Part shown: positions 25,101 to 38,869 of the stretch, piece after piece
Layout of the letters: each line of letters starts with the position of its first letter
Position numbering within the stretch: the stretch's first letter is position 1
NCBI GenBank assembly: GCA_013396755.1
Contig: VWZF01003613.1
Coordinates: forward strand, 332,433 to 396,432
Direction of reading: 5' to 3'
DNA length: 64,000 nt
From: Sclerurus mexicanus
Lineage: Eukaryota; Chordata; Aves; Passeriformes; Furnariidae
The notes under the pieces: generated by a model
Databases searched by the model: none
What the model was told of the DNA's origin: nothing
The model's input: only the letters and a program-made list of their open reading frames with translations
Program-made: the position numbers and the translations under genes

Positions 25101-28100
25101 TGTTGAAAATTTCTGCAAAGTTGCTTTGTTTCTGCCACTTATACTACAAACAAGTCTAAGTTCCTTTTATTTTTAAGTCAGTTGTAATTGCCAGTTGCAG
25201 TGTTTTCCCGTTCTACAGTACCAGAACTTTGGCTTCCTCATCTTTATTCCTTTGTTCTTCTCTACCCAACCAAAAAAAGTGAAATATGTTGCCTTTGCAA
25301 ATTTTATTGTTTCTTTCTTCCTTGTCACCACAATGGTCAAATTAAGCACATATGTGGGCTGTTGGGTTTTTTCCTACAGTTTATTCCTTGTTGCTTGGTT
25401 TTGTCATATTTTCAAATAGCACTGTGAAGGTGGAAAATTACATTTAATAAAAACCTAAAAAAATATAGAAGAGGTTGAAAAATACAGTGAGCACAAAAGC
25501 AAGAGACATAAGCAAATTTCCATATCTAAGGAAAGTACTATCTGCTTCTAGAACACACTGTTATTAAATGTTGTAGTACATTAACAGTGACTGTTTTCTC
25601 ACTGAATACAATTAAATAAGCACTTACTGTAACACTTTGAAAACATGTTTGTCTTTACAAGAAGGCACACTTTGATCTACACTATAATTCAATATTAAGG
25701 TTGCAGGTTACTGTTCCAGAATTCTTGTATTATAGAGTATTGTAGAGTATCCCTTTCAGTATGTTTATTAATAAAAAGGTTGACTTAAAATCAGATGAAA
25801 GTGCCTGAGCCATAAATGCCAATACTTAAACCCGGAATGACATGTGCTATTTGGGCCATAGTTTAAGGCAGAATGTAATAACAGAAATTATTAAATACTT
25901 AGATCTTCACGGAGCAGAAAAAAAAAAATTATGTTATACTAACTGTAAGTGGACATCCAGACCTGATGCTTTTTCTTAAGCAATTCATGAAAATATTAGA
26001 TAATTCATATACAAATTCTGTCTAAAAAAATTGAATATGCAATTCAATAATTCTGTACCCAGGTTAATAACGAATTTCTTGAGACTCCTATGAAAAATAT
26101 ACATATCTCTACTCAAGTGACCAGAAAAGAGAAAATTCATATGTAAAAGTGTTTGAGATCTAAGTCTGTGCTGAATTGTGTGGGTTTGGGTAGCTATTAG
26201 CAAGAAATCTGAGACAGATCTTATAATACAGAGTCTAAAATACAGCAACAAATATAATAACACATAGTAGAAGGAAAAGAGAGAATGAAGGGGATCTATA
26301 TTTGGCCAGACCCAAACACCTTTAACCTTCATCAGTTCAGCACAACTGTCTTGAGCATTTACTGTCAGCTTTGCTACAGCTCTAAGCAGGGTGCAAATGC
26401 TTCCTGAATGAGCATATATAAAAAGAATTAATATCTGCTATGCTTGTCCCATATGATCTTTATGGTATGGAAGTAACCAAGGTGACTTTCAGAAAAACTG
26501 AAATCTGCTTCCAATTTTTGATGAAGAAAACCATAACTAACTTCTTGCATTTTATTTGATGAACAAACATAGTTTAATATTAACTCATACCTCCTGCATG
26601 AGTAATTGTTTTCCAAATGGACTAAAGCTAAAAATTCACATGTACACACATTGACAAGAAAGACACTTTGTTTAGACAATGGGCATTGAATGTCATAAGC
26701 AAATTTTAAATTTGAAAGGAAAAACACAATATAAGAAAAGTCAGTGTTTTTTTCTATATAACTGAAGTTTAAAATATGAAGTAAATTTCACTCAATCACA
26801 AATTGTATATAAATAATAGTGTGGTTTCTGGTCAACTTTCATTTCTACCTTATGAACTGGCTATATAATTTAAGTTCAGGAACTCACTAATTCTTTTTAA
26901 ATACATAGAGAAATTAAACTACAGGTTGATAGATTTCTTCTTAAAAACTGTTCATAAAATTTCTTCTTTTACACTTGATAAAATTCTGAATAGATGCATG
27001 GCTATGGATAGCAGTGGAGAGAAACATTTTTGTCATGTGGTAAGAAAGAATGGGTGTAAGTAAAACCGTTCTTTTCTTTCAGTTCAATACCCTGAAGTGT
27101 CTTCTAAAGTAGTTTTTCAATTGTAACAGTTTTCATGAGAATAGTACTCATAAGACTATAATATATATGGAAATAGTTTGCACTAAAGTAACGGTCTGCA
27201 AACAAAATGTTTGCTTGAAATCAGTACTGCTTGTAATATGGACTGGTTGCTTAACAAATCATTTATCAATTTTTTTCTCCTTCAGCTCTGAATTTACATG
27301 TTTTAATTTTGTAGCTCTTTTCCATTTTAATGTTTACCTGACACATTACCTTTTCAAATTTTTCCTTGCATGGATATTGATAGGGAGAATGACCATGGTC
27401 ATTATACTAACTTGTATATATATTCTGCTACAGCTGAAATTACTTAGCTTTCATATCTTAAACTAGACTTAGAGGAAAGAAGTCTGACCTGAACAACAGT
27501 CAAGGGTAAGTAAACATAGTATTCTGCACAAAGAGAAGCTATTCAATTAAAGACTATTCTAAAATCTTGTTATTTCTTTTTGACATATTACAAATCCAGA
27601 TGCACAGTTTTTCAAACCAACTTTTATATGTTACTATTGCAGAGACTATTAAAACCTGAAAGCAAGGATACCTTTTAGTTCTTGTAATAAAATAGCTGCC
27701 TCTTTTCAACAGGAAATCAAAATTTATAACACGATTACAACCAGACATATGATTGCAAAGGCTATTGCTACAGCCCAGCAATATTACTTTTAATAGTAGG
27801 TAATAGCATTGGACATACATCAGCCACTCCTGGGTATAGCTTTCTGCAAGTAAGTGTCAAGTTAAATAGCTTTGTTCTGAAACTAGTGGTGAGTGAAATG
27901 CATATAATTCTTCCACTGGCAGAGCTAGAAATAGGGTTCCCATTCTTTCCTTGAATGGTATCAGAGAGCTTCTCATATGTATTTATGTGAAGTGGTGACA
28001 TACAGTGAACAGGCAATTCCAAAAAGGCAGTTTTCTAATGGTGGGCTTTCACAAAAAAAGATCACAGAGTTTGTGAACTTACAGGTATTGCAGTGAAGTG

Positions 28101-31100
28101 AATATTGACTTGGTTATCTCAGAACACCTCACTAATTCACTGCTTATGTTTCATATTTAGTTAATATGCTAAATATTTGACTTCTGGTTAACCTTGTGAA
28201 AGACAACCACGAGCTTATTCCATAAAGATGCCATAATATTTAACTTTTTAGATTTTAAGTATGTTTCTAAATAGTTAGAGAGTTTACCCTAGCCTACTGG
28301 TAAGTTGTAAGAACTCACAAGTTGATATCTTGAGTCCACTTGCTTCCTAGGTCATGAGCCACTCAAAATACCTTACACTCATCAGTCAACTGCCAAGGGA
28401 AAAACGTCTGCCCCTGAGTAGCTGCCTTTTCTGGCTGGCTGAATGGGACAAGATCAGCAAGACTGCATATTGTCCCATTTGTCTAAAGATTTGAATGATA
28501 CCTGAAATTCACAAGAGAGGATTATTCAGTGCTCCATTTGGGAAGTGAGGAATTCCACAGAAAACAAACAAAGAAAAAACCCCAACCAAAACAAAAAACA
28601 CAAGGAAACTAAAATGCACATTAACTGCCTTAGATGAGTATTCTATAGAAATCTATCCATTTTCATGTAGTTTTACATATTTTCCAGCTAACTCAAAGAA
28701 CCAAGTGCCAAAACCAGCACTAGCAGGCAACACACAGAGGTATTAGCATTACAAAAACTTTAAATTTACACTACTGTGTTAATTTCCTTGATCTTATGTA
28801 CTCTTATCTAATTGCTGTTTATTAAATATTAATGTATTGTTCCCTGTAAGTAAAAAAGTTACTTCATATACAGCAAACCTTCTATTGAAACACACAAGCA
28901 TGAATACAATTTACATAAAATGCTGCCATATTTCAGATTCTTTCCAGTAAAATGGAAACCATCTTTCTATTTCATTTAAGTTAAAACATTTCAAGGGCCA
29001 TACTACTCTGGATATTAAGAAAACAACCTTTTTCTTTCCCCTCCCCTCTTCATTTTGACCTGCACCTCTTCAGAAGGATTCAGGTTATCCTTCACAAAGT
29101 ACAGCACCATTAAAAGCAGGGGGAAAAATTGCAGTCTAGACATCTGAAATATAATTCTTTGTAGGCTATTGAAATTCATGATTTATACCCAGCACAAATA
29201 CCATCTGAAATACTAGAATAAAAAATTCCTTGTCACAAACTTATAGACCTATCTTTTCTTACTCTCCATCTGAATTTTCTTAATTTCATGTCATTTTTTC
29301 CTAGCTATAGAAAGTGTTTTGTTGTTTCAGGCAGCAGTTTTTTTGGGTTCATTATAAGCAGTAATGCTTAATTTTTAATCTAGGCAGAAGAGAATGAATC
29401 ATTAAGGGAAATGCTGAAGATTCTCATTCATAATTTAACTAGTTGTGAAACAAATAGTTCAAAACTATAATTTACCATATATTTTTTTGTTATGCTCAAT
29501 AGCTGACAATGTCTAGAGTAGTATTCAGACAAGATTCCCATTAACTAAAGTGAGTTCACATCATAAGAAAAGGCGAGATCAATATTTGTAAAGGTACTTA
29601 AAAGTGCATATCTATATTATATTAAAATTTTGTGCGACTTTGTGATACCTATATGCAATTTGATGATTAGATATTACCACAATAGGACTTTAATAACTCA
29701 GTACTTCACTGTTGATTTATTGCTGCCCAGCTTTGCAAATGAGAAGCAAAAGGAGTACTGCAAAGGTCATCTAGAGTTTTGCTTGTATCTTATATTCTTG
29801 CAAAATCTTCCTTAAAACCTATTCTTGAAATTGTTTAGTTATCAACGCACTCACACAAAGTTAACAAAGCTGTAAACAAAGTTAGTAATAGTGCCAGTGT
29901 ATTGACCAGAAGTTTCTAAAATGTCAATGTAATTTGTATTGTGGATCACTATTTCATACCATGAGTGAGAAAGCACATAGTAAAAATTGTTAAACGCTAA
30001 TGGTAACTTCCACTCTCCTCACAATACTGTAAAGCAGCATCACTAATGGTGCCAAAATTAGATCCTCTATTATGGTATCAAATAATCCTACAAGTGCTTA
30101 GGAGGAAAGTGAAAAGATAAGATAAAAAGCCAAAAAGCATTAAGATAGCAGGAAAAAAAAAAAAAAACAAACAACCAAATAAGAAAGAGTAGTGAAAATA
30201 CTGAAAAATCACAATTGTACAAAGAATGGCTAATCTAGACATTACCTGTACTGATTAAAACTTGCCTGCACAACATCACATAAAAAGGGCAGATTTCAGG
30301 ATATATGGAATACACAAACCTAGGCTTCACACATTTTATGACACATGAAAACAGAATAGTTCCAACCTTGCAGGAAGCCAGACTGGATGACTGCCCTTCT
30401 TTCATGTTGTCTGGGTCTGTTCATACCCATTAATTGAAATTTTCCCTGCACCATGAGTCTTTGATTCATAGCTGGCTCAGGTGTATAACAGCACACCCAC
30501 TAAGTAAAGATTGTTAGAATTTCCCAGTTTTAACCTACTTTCAGTATCAGGAAAAGATTCTTCTAGCGAGGTATTGTTAAAATAGCTAATCATTACATGT
30601 CCAGCCTTTTTCTTCAGTTTCCTATAGCAGTTCTTTTTTCCATCATGTCTTAGCAACTTTTGTTGTTACACACTAATGAAACCCAACTCATTCAAAAGCA
30701 ATATTCAGCATTCTATAATGAAGAATTCAGCTGCAATCTTCAGTGTACCTGTAAGGCATAATTTACCTTAACAAAATATTAATTGTAACTGAAAGGCCAT
30801 AATCTAATTACACAATCCTGAATTACTCAAACAAAAAATAACAATGGATTTTTACTATTGTTTTAAGGTACAAAGATGCATTCCAGTATTAATGTCATGC
30901 AGTTATGCTACAAGTAGGTGGTAAATAAATATTTTAAGGGTTTAGGCTTTTTTTACCCTTTAGAAACTCTTTAAATAATGTGATAATCACTTTTCAGACA
31001 AAAGAAACTTCTTTGTGGGAAAAATAATCATGATTGAGCCCATGTTTTAATGCTTTACCCTTTTAAAAAAGGCAGAACATATACATATCTGTTACATTTG

Positions 31101-33240
31101 TCAAGAGATTTAAACAGAGTTGGAACATTCATATAGTCAGAAAATAAAACCACTTGTTCCCTTCAATGCTTATAATTTCCCCACATTTATTGAGGAACTG
31201 GTCCACTGGAAAAAAAAGCCTCCAAAACCAAAAATAGCAATGAATTTTATCCTTCTTAATTAAAAAAAAAAAATCAATATTCCACTTTTTATAATTTTAG
31301 GATAATTTACACATTTAAGATTTTTTTAAATTATTTCAATTTATCTTTTAAAAATTGGGCGTGCTGTTTCTCAATACTAGGACTTCATTTCTTATTGATG
31401 ATCATGTAAAATCAACATTTGAACAAAACGCAGAGTGTTTTGAAAGCTGACCTAAGATGTTTGTGAACAAGAAGCATCTCATCCAACATTAGCTGCTAGA
31501 AGTGTCATCAAATCTCAACTAGACCTTTACATTATTTCTAAAAGTCAGAAAATTACTTCCTTCACCTCCTATTTTAGAAAGGAGTCTCAAGACAAGCATC
31601 ATTCAATGTCTTCTGAGGAAACCTATAAGTTCACTGAGAATTAACAATAAGCTTCACTGCTGGTGAGATCTAAGCAGAACAAGTCTCATCCTCTGTTTCC
31701 GAATATGTGATAAACAGCAACTGGTTTTAGAAACATACCTACTGTACCTAACCCTTCACTGCATTTCTTTTAACACACACAGTTTGAGTAAACACTGTTC
31801 AAGAATGTCATAACTAACAACAATTAAACATTAAGGTAAGTTCTACAACGATCTTTTTTGTGTTTTTGTTGTGTTTTTTTTTTCCATTCTCCTGTATAAC
31901 CAATTCGGAAAAGATTAGAATGCAGTATTTTAAAAAATAAGATCACTGAATCATTGTGGAAGTTTTACTGAAATTAATGGCCATTTTCTATCAAGAATTA
32001 ACGATCAAAAGCATAAAGTAAGGCTTGAAACTGGGATGCTTTCATGTATAAAACAATTTCAACAAAAAAAAAAGCCAAATCAATGCTTGCTTTCTATTTG
32101 ACATGTGACTTGGATATGAAGCTATTTTCATCTAGCAGGTAGAGAAAAAGATGCAGAAAAGTTAGCTTTATCCCTAAAGTAAGGGCCATCCACATTTCTG
32201 TGCTGTGGTAGCATGCTGCTGACATACTGAATGGTTTTGATGCATTCAAAAGTACATTTAATGCAACTCCTTCAGCAAGAAGGTATAGGAATTCAACAGG
32301 GAAGCCTTCTCTGAAACGGATTTTTATAAAAGAACAAAGGCAGCAATTTGAAAGAAAACAATGCTACCAATTTAATAATATATTGCATTGTTGAATTATG
32401 TACTGTGCTTAAAAATTAATAAGTCAGAGTAAGTTTTACTTGTTTACTGTAACTAAACAGGTTCACAGCTGTGTACATTTTGTGAGCTAAATGAGTACAA
32501 TGAAACCCATTTTAAATCATAACCTAAGGGACTAGCAAATATCACTAGACTAAGAGAAATGATCTTTAATGGCAAGTCAAATTAAGGTTTTACTAAAAAC
32601 CTTAGAGGTTCTTAAAAATATGTTATCAGTTTTAATCATATAAGTAACAAAGTAGTCCTTTCCTCTTATATTTGCATACTTTGTATTAATCATGTTTAAC
32701 AACATGATTATAATATGGCAGTTGCTCCATAATAAGAGTTGTAGCATCTCCCTGCTCTGTTACCACACTGTGAAGATAAAGTCTCTTATGTAAAAAACCC
32801 TCTCATTAAATTTTTTGCACAGGGGAACAAACATATCTATTTAGTCGATCTATCTTCTCTAATACATTGCTTATTCAGTGATTGTTTTTATTAATAAAAT
32901 GCCACAACCTCAAATACACTATATAGTCAAGTTTATCTGCTGAATTATTGATACAGTAATTGGTTAATTAGCTCTCCTACATATACTCTGAGGACACCGT
33001 TAATAGACCAACCTTACAGTTGGTAGAAACATAACAGGGAAGGTGATTGACATGTCCAGGGTCATTGGAAACATCCTTGTCTGACACATTAAAAATTAGC
33101 TGGCTTTTGTCCTGTGCTTAGTTCGTGTCACTCACTAATGCAAGCCCTTCAAAACAAGAAATTTTACATCTGGAGCACATGGTGTAACAGTTGTTGCACA
33201 GAGTGGAACACAACAGATTTAATGATGAGAAAGAAAGCAA
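22181..33240. other. AT-rich, repeat-poor non-coding DNA
   Basis: More than 11 kb with no recognisable gene or transposable element of young age. A-rich tracts occur at 28561-28603 and 30153-30167. Stretches ending in pyrimidine tracts plus CAG (for example near 27084 and 29330) look like splice acceptors but lack open, recognisable exons after them. Confidence 0.45.
30153..30167. repeat. Poly(A) run
   Basis: Fifteen consecutive A, followed by an A/C-rich stretch. No retrotransposed body was recognised on its 5' side. Confidence 0.9.
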
Positions 33241-34976
33241 CACATTTTGCTTAAAGTTATTATCATCTTAGGTTTACATCTTTAGCGTGAAGGATGTTAA
33301 AGTATTTTACAAACAAAAGGCCTGGCATAAGGCAAGAGACACTAAAGTAATACTGTCGAACTGCAGCCTGGTTGCTACTAGCAAAATTGCATTACATATT
33401 GCTTCTGGTCACATATGATGTCTGGCTAAGCCATATCCAAACACTTAGGCAGTGCAAACAACTTTAAGAGATGCAGTTACCTGAAATTCCTGTGTATAGG
33501 CAGGCATAAGCAAGATAGATGTGTTTTATGCGTCTGCTAGTTATTACATTTTGAACTAATGTGGACAGAGATTTAATTTTGCCTCTGCACTGGTAGGACA
33601 GAAAATCCAACAGTGACCCAGGTTATTCTGTTGTCTGCAGAAAACTTTTCCCCAGATCTGGCCAAGCTTCTTACAGGATCTTTCTAGGAACCTGGGGCTT
33701 TTCCTAAACTGTAAGTCCAAATTACTGTAGCAGCAGTAAGTGGCTGAGGCTTAGTGCTTGGCTGCATAGCCCTAACAACAAATGAAGTTAGTTGCCTTCT
33801 TTTCTTGGTCAGTTCTTGTTTAAAGAACTGTATTTGTTTTATCTGTATAGATTTAGGTGTGTTTTGGGTTGCTGTATTTTTTTTAATTTTTCAGTAGATT
33901 TTTTATAGACTTTACCACATAAGAATCAGTACATATTAAAGGTAAGTGGTGAAGAACACTATATTCATTGGAGGACAACATCCAAAAAACACTGTTATTC
34001 AAACTAGAGATTAGCCACACTACTGTATTTAATGCTTAAATTGTCATCACCCCTTTCATTTAAAAGGAACTGTTTCTTATCCTGTGCTAGAGCACAGACT
34101 AAGCACTAACAAGAGCAAAATGACAGCAAATCAAAATGACTGAATACTGGTTTTTAAATTTTACACCTGAAATAATAACCTGCTCCAAGTAATTGCTATT
34201 CTTATGTTTTTAATATCTGAATTTTTCTTCCAAATGAGGTCCTGGAGTCATGTGGCTATTAAAAAAAAAAAGTGTAGTTTTATCATTAATAATTGCAAGC
34301 TCCCATTCTTTTCATGGTGAATAAAAGCTTGCAGATGTGGCTACAGCATACTCTCCTAATACCAGTAGACAGTAATATACACCCAAACCTATTTTTCCCT
34401 TTTTGAGGATGTTGAAACCTTCTGCTTGACCAGAGATATCAGATTCATTTCAGCTCAGAACCATCCATGTATCTTGCTCTTCATTCATATTAGTGAAATC
34501 TACTCAAAAGCTACAAACAAGCAGAAATGAGAAGATTGGAAGAACAGCAAGCAAAGTCTCTAGAACCCACACTGTTTGCTTCCACTGACTCACAGTAGAG
34601 GGTCCTACTCAGCCCACAGGGATGACAACCTCATGGGATGCCCAGAGCAGGGCTTGTTCCCCTAAATGGGATACTGCTGTTCTCCCACCTGCCATCATGC
34701 CTCTGTGCATCCCTGTACTTGGGGGAGTGTGAACTTTCCACAGACTGACCATATTCTTGTGGTGGCTAAGAGTAGAAGGGTATTGCTCTGGTTCCCTTAT
34801 CTACCCCATCATCTTTCATGTTTTTGCAGAGAACAACTCTTAGTACATATCTTAGCAGTGTGTAATTTTGAACATTAAAAGCACCAATCCTTAAAGAGGA
34901 AAAATGTCTAAAAATCCTTATATTTTTTTTTTAAATCTGTGTTACTGTAAGCAAAAAAAGTCTTTCACATCAATTG

Positions 34977-35034
34977 TTTAAAAACTGATTAGAAAAATTG
35001 ATTTAAAAACTGATTTAAAAAATTGATTAGAAAA
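34977..35034. repeat. Degenerate tandem repeat of an A-rich, GATT-containing unit
   Basis: Four to five imperfect units of the form AAAA(C/T)TGATT(AG/TA) follow each other, with spacing of 11-14 bases. It looks like a minisatellite seed produced by slippage in A-rich DNA. Confidence 0.8.
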
Positions 35035-35354
35035 TTAACTAAACATCAGTAAGAAAAATTGTATGGTTTAAGCATACAAAAGCCACTATTGGTTATCCAA
35101 ATTCACTCTGAGTAGTCTAATTCACAGAGGTCTAGTCTTCAGAAAGAACAAGAGTCTCCATGAAGTCAGGAAAAATTTTCTTTGTTAATTATCCATGAAA
35201 TAAAGGCCTCTCTGCTCATCATGATTTAAATTTCTACTCTAGATAAATACATTTAAAACATTTACTCAAAATAGTAATATTTTTATAACCTTCTTGAAGA
35301 ATAGATTATCTAACAACTGCATGCATTTACTCCAATTACATTTATTAAAAATAA

Positions 35355-35384
35355 AATTAAGGATGTATTGAATTAAGGATGTAT
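35355..35384. repeat. Tandem duplication, 16-bp unit
   Basis: AATTAAGGATGTATTG at 35355-35370 is followed directly by AATTAAGGATGTAT. The two share 14 identical bases. Confidence 0.9.
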
Positions 35385-36730
35385 CAAAGGCTAGTAAGGA
35401 CCCTCTGTGAACAATTTAACATCTTTCATTTGGAGACCTGAATATTAACTAGACATCAAGAATCTCCGAGGCTATACCACCCAAGAAAATATTCTACATG
35501 TTTCATATTTCCTTAATGGTTTCATACTGGTCTTAGCTTCATGTATCTCCTCCAAAAGAGTGTTTCTGATTATACAAAGTAAGTTAAAGAAAACATATGT
35601 TGGGAAAAAAAATTGGAAAAAAACATCACATTGACATAATCCCTACTTTTATCTATATTTGCCATTTTTATTTGCCATTAATTTTCTGAAAAGGAAAAAC
35701 TGTAGCGAATTGCATTTTAAAAATATTCTCCTCAAAGCTACTCCAACAACAATTTTGACCAATTAGGAGAGCAAAGAACTTGGGGTCAAATAACCCTAGT
35801 TTCATATCTATCTCTGCCACCGACCTGTTTGCATTGCATCATTTCATCTCTGATTTGATTCCTATCCTACGCTTATTTTTTCTATACATTATAAAGCCAA
35901 CATAGATTCTAATTGCATGACTACCTAGTATGATGCTGCAAAGGTCTTGGCTGGGTTTGTAGGTCTAACTGTATTAAAAAAAAAAGACACTGTCTTGTAC
36001 TATGAACCAGACTCTAACATTAGAGACTTGATGTCATTTAAATATTTCATATATTTTATTATTTATGCTGTATTTTATTAGGCTTAAGTGGAGTGACCAC
36101 ATTATGCTGAACTATCATTTCAGGTATGTACATGAAAATGCTTCTCCCTCTTTATATACAAAAAGCATTCCCCGTTTCAGACCTTACAGATAAGATTAGT
36201 AGTCTTCTTCTTATCATACACTAAACTATAGAACCATGTTTTGTGAAATGTTTTCATTGTAAAATATATTGCTGTGTTTAGCAGAATAAATTAGAAGCTA
36301 TTTCTCCAAGTATCAATGAATTTGGGTTTTATTAGACAACTTCAAAACGTCTGAATACATGCATATGTTTCTAAAGTTTAGCACAGAAATAATTGCAATA
36401 TCTGAAGATCAGTTGCTCTCCTTATAGTATAAGACAAGAACAGCAAACCAATAAGAAAGGTGTATAACATTGAAGAATCATGGATAGTGAACACACAGCA
36501 ATCACCCTACAAAAGAAACAAGAGTAAGAAATATATCTCTTCCCTAAGTTAGTCAGCACAATCCTGTGAAAAAGTTGGTACAAATTATATGGTCTTTTAC
36601 TTATGTAATTGCAACTAAACACTGGTAAAGTAATCCAGACCATAATCTAAATTATATCCTAGACTTCCAAATATTATGCATGGTCAGAGAATAATACCGT
36701 AAACAGCATTTCCTAATGACAGAAGATCAC

Positions 36731-36791
36731 CAAAAAAAAAAACCAACCAAAAAAAACACAAACAAACAAAAACAACAACAACAACAAAAAC
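36731..36791. repeat. A-rich / (CAA)n simple repeat
   Basis: A-runs are interspersed with CCAACC and CAAACAAAC, then a (CAA)n block at about 36771-36787. It is of low complexity. Confidence 0.93.
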
Positions 36792-38234
36792 ACTCAGGCA
36801 AAAATAAATAGAAGGAATACCCAAGTAATTTTTCCCTTATTGAAACATAACCTCTCAATGTTGGATCTTATTTAAGTACTTGGACACCACTGTAGTCACT
36901 TATCCACTGGACTGCAATCCAAAACGTTTGTCACCTGACCATCCTCTAAATTGTTTGGGAGCTAGAGGACAGAAATGCATGAAGTGGACTAAGAGTTAAT
37001 AATTGACTTCTGCCAAAGGCTGCTGGAGTCCTGCTCCTCCTTAGGTGTCCTACCCAGTCTTTTTATCCAGACTTCCAATGTATTGTTTCTGGCACTTGTT
37101 TGATTCTTCAGTAAGCATATTTAATTCAGTTACTAGCAGAAAACCAACCACAGGAAAAAAAAAAACAAACCTGAAACAGCTGGTTTGACAAGTTGCATTT
37201 GTCTCACAGGAAACAAGGACATGTAAGGGTCAGGAGGGACAAAAGTGACAAGACAGTTTCGCAATGCTAGGAACAGAAGGCAGCCAACAGCATCAGGCTA
37301 CTAAGCTACCCCAAAGGATAATATCACATGACCTAGACACGGAAGTAAGTATTAAGGGATTGCCTTGCCTTAAAATACAGAACACCAGCTCCCCACTGTG
37401 CCAAACTCTTCCTACTTCAAGGGTGTGCTACAAAGCAACCACAGCACTGAGCAATTTCCTAGTGTTAGTATAATTGTCTGGCATAGTGGAAAACACTAAA
37501 AAGAATAATCTTTTGAAATGTAACTGAGATGGAGGTGACAACAGCAACAGAACAATGATTACAGGATGTCTTCTATACAACAGTCACTGGCTACAAGTCA
37601 TAGAAGGTCCAAGAGGAGAGTACTCCAAGTATTTTTCTTTTCTCCTATATTTTCTCTTTTTTAAAAAACCTGTCCTCATGCTTGCTCTTCTCCTTAATCA
37701 AAGCAGCATGCTGAACTGATTGCTTGGATTACACATCTTTCTTTAACAGCTGAGATCTGTCTTTTCTAGCCAAAAAATACTCTCCTCAGCTCTTTTGGCA
37801 TTTTAGTAAAACACTAGTTTGCATTCTTTCTATATTTACCAAACTAAACTAGAACAAATTGGAGCTTCATCAGTTACAGTAAAATTGAACATGGTTAAGT
37901 GATTTTAAGGTCAACATTTTATATACTTACATGCATATAAATGAAGAATTTTGTGTCTGTGTTGATATCTTTTGTATGTTCATTTATTAACATTCACACA
38001 CAGAGAATCACTACCCTTAAGAATCCCATTGCTTCATTGCTAGCTATGAAACAAACTCCTGTATTGGAAGGACATCATTGCAGTTAGCTGTGTGGCTTAA
38101 AAGAATAATCATCACTACCTACCTAATATAGTGGCATTCTACAATGGAGATGTCATGTAGTTAGACTTCTGTGAGGTCTTTGGCACAGCCCCTCATTAAC
38201 GTTCTTGATCAAGTTACCTTAGCACTCTGTATTA

Positions 38235-38378
38235 CAGTCACAGAGTATTTTGAGCTGGAAGGGACCCACAAGGATCATCAAGCCCAACTCTTAAGTGAAT
38301 GGCCCACAGAGGGATCAAATCCATGACAATGGTGTTTTTAGCACCATGCTCTAACCAACTGAGCTGATCTCAGAGCTA
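38235..38378 (-). mobile_element. tRNA-Ile-derived SINE with a CR1 tail (TguSINE1-like)
   Basis: On the minus strand the element starts near 38378 with a tRNA-like head and ends near 38235 with a CR1 3' end. The head contains an A-box-like CAGCTCAGTTGGTTAGAGC, then an anticodon stem-loop with perfectly pairing arms TGGTG and CACCA around the loop CTAAAAA, a B-box-like GGATTTGATCCC, and GTGGGCCA as the tRNA 3' end at 38300. This matches tRNA-Ile(AAU), with the anticodon now reading AAA. The tail then reads AGTTGGGCTTGATGATCC, TGGGTCCCTTCCAGCTC and ACTCTGTGACTG, the recognition end used by CR1 reverse transcriptase. Such tRNA-Ile/CR1 composites are known from songbirds, where CR1 supplies the enzyme in trans. 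No clean target-site duplication is visible. The SINE would be transcribed by RNA polymerase III from its A and B boxes if active; base changes in both boxes make activity unlikely. Confidence 0.85.
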
Positions 38379-38869
38379 ACACATAAAAAAGTATTAAATA
38401 ATACATATATAAAAATATTAAAAAACCTCAAGAGTAAAACAGAACAATTTCTAATACCTGGAGGATATCTACTTCAAGCTCATTTGCTTAGCTAAACTGA
38501 AGACATATAATCTTTTTTATGTATCTGACCTTTAAAATCAACACACCTGTTTTAAAGTTAATTTTGTTTCAAAACTCTTGATTCCAAATTCAGCAAATAT
38601 AATCTACTGATTAATTTCAGCCTATTTCACTCTTTTTAAAGTGAGAGACAGCTAGACTTATAACACATCCCAGTTTCTCATTTGACCAACCATTCAGTTC
38701 CCTGTTCTTTAAAAATCTTTGTTGAATTCCACTGAGAGACTGAGCTATGCTATTAAAAAAAAAAAAAAAAACCCAGAAAAAAAGAAATTGACAAAGCAAC
38801 AGAGAAGGAACATACAGACAAGGTTATAGAAGCATGGATGATCTAAGTATTAGCAGATAGACTAGATTT
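38379..38869. other. AT-rich spacer between the SINE and a CR1
   Basis: No gene is recognisable. An uninterrupted A-run of 17 bases lies at 38755-38771, followed by a further A-rich stretch. Confidence 0.55.

Larger units (their letters stand above)
33241..38234. other. AT-rich, repeat-poor non-coding DNA
   Basis: No gene or recognisable transposable element. It contains the small tandem repeats at 34977-35034 and 35355-35384 and the A/CAA-rich tract at 36731-36791. A somewhat GC-richer stretch at about 34560-34830 contains a 70-codon frame (34666-34878) without any recognised domain. Confidence 0.45.

Noticed and set aside
27060..27120. Splice-acceptor-like TTCTTTTCTTTCAG
   Set aside because: The following sequence reaches stops quickly in most frames and has no matching donor or recognised protein piece. 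Such tracts occur by chance in AT-rich DNA.
38301..38373. Functional tRNA-Ile gene
   Set aside because: The D-arm to 3' end is tRNA-like, but the anticodon has changed, the acceptor 5' half does not pair properly and a CR1 tail follows directly, so it is a SINE head.
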